The translations under genes were made by a program, and so were the position numbers. Source: Chitinophaga agri (GTDB lineage Bacteria > Bacteroidota > Bacteroidia > Chitinophagales > Chitinophagaceae). Taken from it: DNA of 64,000 nt. The notes under the pieces are model-generated. The model had not been told where the DNA came from, made no database searches, and saw only the letters and a program-made list of their open reading frames with translations. Positions 61,954-64,000 of this stretch are shown in pieces (the stretch's first letter is position 1; each line of letters begins with the position of its first letter). The stretch covers positions 2,728,001 through 2,792,000 of the forward strand of contig NZ_CP048113.1 of the NCBI RefSeq assembly GCF_010093065.1, read 5' to 3'.

Positions 61954-61974
61954 GATCATTACTTGCTAGTAATA

Positions 61975-61999
61975 AAAAACCCCGGGACAATACCCGGGG
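61975..61999 (-). terminator. Terminator of the head-GIN gene
   Basis: CCCCGGG (61980-61986) pairs perfectly with CCCGGGG (61993-61999), and the A run to its left makes a T tract on the minus strand. It lies 68 bases past the stop of the DUF2807 gene. Confidence 0.75.
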
Positions 62000-62067
62000 T
62001 ACGTCAACGGAATGCCTTCCGGTAACAGGCTGCATTGTATTCTGCTACAAGCAGCCAACAACTATCT

Positions 62068-62808
62068 TTATTCGATCCTGGAGATCTTGGCTGAGCCGGA
62101 AGAACTCTGATTGATCACGGGTGTTCCTTTGTACCGCACCTTCGCCATACCCGATACTGCTACATTCAGTTTCTTGTCTGCCGCGATATCCAGCTTACCG
62201 GTACCAGAAATATTCACCTCCGCATTAGATGCCTGCAGGTCCAGGGCTTCTACATCCGCCGTACCTGATATGTCGTATTTCGTAGCGGGAATATTTCCTT
62301 TCAGATTCAGTTTGGCAGTGCCTGATACGCTCACGTCCAGGTTACTGGCCTTCAGGTCGATGGCTGTATTCGAAGAACCGCTGAAGGAAAACTTCACATC
62401 GTTACCTTTCAGCTGACCTTTACTGTAGAAACCACCGTTTCCACTTGATTTCAGTTCTTCCAGCTGATCGATCGTCACATAAATATTGATCGTTTTTGTA
62501 GGCCTGATATCGTATCCTTTTTTGGTCTGGATCTCCAGATCATTTCCTCTCACCTTTGTTTCGATCAGCGGTAACAGGTTATCATCTGCCTCGATCCTGA
62601 TATCGCTTTTAGCGCCAGGCGTGATATATACATTGTAGGAACCGGACGTAATGATACTTCTGAACTGCCCCTGATCACGGGATTCAGATCTGATATTACC
62701 GCTACCGGTTACCTTTTCATTGTTAATTTTAATTGTAAAGGCTGACGCTGCGAACGTGAACAGCACTAGTGATACTGGCAACAGCCAGTGTAAACGTAAT
62801 GTTTTCAT
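62068..62808 (-). CDS. Head-GIN domain (DUF2807) envelope protein
   Basis: A 246-residue exported protein with an N-terminal signal (LHWLLPVSLVLFTFAASAF). The DUF2807 domain starts with VTGSGNIRSESRDQGQFRSI and YNVYITPGAKSDIRIEADDN. It then forms a right-handed beta-helix of short repeats (FSFSGSSNTAIDLKASNLDV, SVSGTAKLNLKGN, ISGTADVEALDLQASNAEVN, ISGTGKLDIAADKKLNVAVS), each with a SGT/SGS turn. Such proteins are thought to be envelope or adhesin-like factors of Bacteroidota, usually next to sigma/anti-sigma genes. It follows a related beta-helix gene by 51 bases on the same strand. Confidence 0.87.
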   Translation of the reverse strand: MKTLRLHWLLPVSLVLFTFAASAFTIKINNEKVTGSGNIRSESRDQGQFRSIITSGSYNVYITPGAKSDIRIEADDNLLPLIETKVRGNDLEIQTKKGYDIRPTKTINIYVTIDQLEELKSSGNGGFYSKGQLKGNDVKFSFSGSSNTAIDLKASNLDVSVSGTAKLNLKGNIPATKYDISGTADVEALDLQASNAEVNISGTGKLDIAADKKLNVAVSGMAKVRYKGTPVINQSSSGSAKISRIE

Positions 62809-62859
62809 ACATGAGATTTAACGATGAAGGATGTTATATAATCGATCCGTATTCCGCGA

Positions 62860-63945
62860 CTAACGGCTTTCGAACTGTACGTCACTGTAGACGCCGTTTA
62901 TTACCAGTGTACCAGACCGGTCATCTGCGCCGGAAGTGGAAGCCGAATATGTTACCTGCGAATTCTTTCTGATATTAGTGACATTCTTCAGGGAAAGCTC
63001 TTTTGTAGCTACATCTCCCTGGTTCAGCTGGATCTTCATATGCATATCCAGTCGTTGCGGTATACCTATTTTAATATCAGTATAGGTCAGGCTCAGATCG
63101 CCGCCTTTAAAACCTGTGCTGAGTGCTTTCACGGACAGATCTCCATACACCAGCTTACCTGTCACTGCTGATTGCAACTCTGTAAAACGGAAGTCCGTGT
63201 AGGTATTCCTTCCATCAAAGGCACCTACCTTATTGATGTTGTATTCATCGTAATTACCGTTGGTAGTCAGTTCGCCTACAGTACCAATATTGTATTCGCA
63301 ATAGTTGGACCTGGCGGTCAGTTCTCCGATAGCATCACTCTTAAGATTGGAATAGTTTGCCCTGATGCTTACTTTCTCACCCTTTCCAATACGTCCGCGG
63401 TCACAGTAATTCAGGTTCAGTTCCAGCATTCTCTCTGCCTGTTTAATATCGTAATTACAATAGTTCAGGCGCATACTTGCCGGGAAAGAAAGCACATCCG
63501 TGATCACATCTCCGAAGTTGTTGTCTATCATCAGTTTGGCCAGTCTTTCGGGCACATACATCTCGTAGTCAATATTTACATAATCCTTGGAGTCTTTCTT
63601 ACCACCCCAGGAAAACCACTTACTGCCTGAGGCAGAAGGGTTGTACTGCGTTTGCAGACTGGCATTATTACCGTTGTTGTTGACGTCGATCTCTACCATG
63701 TTGACGATAGAAGTCGCTTCTTCTACAGTCTTTCCAAAACCAGTGATGGTGATGGTGGCTTTTACCTCATTTTTATTCCAGGTATGTACGATGATCTTTC
63801 CGTACTTGCTGGCCACGCTCAGTGTTGTATTCGGATTCGTGCTGAATTCCTTTACGATTACCTTTTTAAATTCACTGTCTCCTTTCTTGCCATAGGTGAA
63901 TATGGGAAGCAATAATAATAACAGGATACTAAATCTCTCTTTCAT
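62860..63945 (-). CDS. Putative beta-helix envelope protein (DUF4097-like)
   Basis: A 361-residue exported protein with signal peptide MKERFSILLLLLLPIFTYG. The first strand pattern, NPNTTLSVASKYGKIIVHTW, is as in DUF4097-type beta-helix proteins. The rest is a series of about 20-residue rungs such as MRLNYCNYDIKQAERMLELN, VSIRANYSNLKSDAIGELTA, SNYCEYNIGTVGEL and LTTNGNYDEYNI, with repeated Asn-Tyr ladders. Function unknown; an envelope role fits. It overlaps the end of the upstream gene by 17 bases, so they are probably co-transcribed, as is DUF2807 next to it. Confidence 0.75.
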   Translation of the reverse strand: MKERFSILLLLLLPIFTYGKKGDSEFKKVIVKEFSTNPNTTLSVASKYGKIIVHTWNKNEVKATITITGFGKTVEEATSIVNMVEIDVNNNGNNASLQTQYNPSASGSKWFSWGGKKDSKDYVNIDYEMYVPERLAKLMIDNNFGDVITDVLSFPASMRLNYCNYDIKQAERMLELNLNYCDRGRIGKGEKVSIRANYSNLKSDAIGELTARSNYCEYNIGTVGELTTNGNYDEYNINKVGAFDGRNTYTDFRFTELQSAVTGKLVYGDLSVKALSTGFKGGDLSLTYTDIKIGIPQRLDMHMKIQLNQGDVATKELSLKNVTNIRKNSQVTYSASTSGADDRSGTLVINGVYSDVQFESR

Positions 63946-64000
63946 AATTTGATTGCTTTTGGCTTACCGGCTGTTTTTCCCGCAGCTCTTCTAATATTTT
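63929..64000 (-). CDS. C-terminal end of an upstream gene
   Basis: The minus-strand frame from the window edge reads KILEELREKQPVSQKQSNYE then REI and stops at 63929-63931, overlapping the next gene by 17 bases. The charged, helical character looks like a coding end, and an anti-sigma or cytoplasmic regulator is a usual neighbour of such genes, but the family cannot be told from 23 residues. Another frame, ending at an ATGA overlap, is a less protein-like alternative. Confidence 0.4.
   Translation of the reverse strand, partial: KILEELREKQPVSQKQSNYEREI

Noticed and set aside
1..64000. tRNA, rRNA, CRISPR arrays, insertion sequences, integrases and phage genes
   Set aside because: Looked for and not seen. 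The deletion scars at 2.1 and 42.7 kb are not flanked by transposase genes or obvious inverted repeats.

Overview
The window comes from a Bacteroidota chromosome, most likely a Chitinophaga-like member of the Chitinophagaceae (inference). The grounds are a SusC/SusD/SusE trio next to a hybrid two-component sensor, many Bacteroidota-type lipoproteins, promoters of the form TTTG-N19-TAnnTTTG, DUF4249 and head-GIN proteins, a Bacteroidota-type LptD/OstA pair, and few Shine-Dalgarno sequences. No tRNA, rRNA, CRISPR array, transposase or phage gene was seen.

Layout, left end: the tail of a GH130-like protein; a secreted GH43 arabinosidase with a ricin-type lectin domain; an internally deleted metal-dependent hydrolase pseudogene; an ADP-ribosylglycohydrolase; a secreted phosphodiesterase; a small membrane protein; two tandem LA_2272-type repeat proteins; an SDR and a DinB protein. 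From 8.7 to 24.8 kb lies a polysaccharide utilisation locus. A periplasm-sensing hybrid histidine kinase is transcribed divergently from susC-susD-susE, GH53 endo-galactanase, a clan GH-A enzyme and a GH2 beta-galactosidase. The set points to beta-1,4-galactan or type I arabinogalactan. A second GH2 gene follows on the other strand.

From 27.8 to 33.8 kb there are small mixed genes: a truncated gene, a SnoaL/DUF4440 protein, a class A beta-lactamase-like protein, an M57 metalloprotease, an SDR without YxxxK divergent from a Crp/Fnr regulator, and a CarboxypepD_reg protein. From 33.8 to 42.9 kb is an envelope block: PlsC, LptD, a SPOR amidase, an MCE protein and an OstA-like protein, ending in an in-frame internally deleted NhaA. 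Then come two paralogous small outer-membrane proteins, the NAD(P)HX repair enzyme and a membrane pyrophosphatase. From 48 to 53.6 kb: an AraC regulator, a 72-residue protein, and a TonB receptor/DUF4249/outer-membrane protein cassette.

From 53.7 to 56.3 kb is a BlaI/BlaR1-type pair. Its promoter carries two identically built TACGA-N6-TCGTA sites, and its M56 protease has lost the penicillin-binding sensor and carries four exact-length 16-residue repeats. The right end holds a C1 peptidase, acylphosphatase, a 2H phosphoesterase, tpiA with a GlmU-like protein, rpmE2, yajQ, and two envelope repeat proteins after the tail of a further gene.

The least expected features are the two gene remnants that keep both ends but lack the middle (UPF0173 and NhaA), the modified BlaR1-like protein with its operators, a pair of related structured repeats placed between convergent genes, and the large clan GH-A enzyme of the galactan locus.
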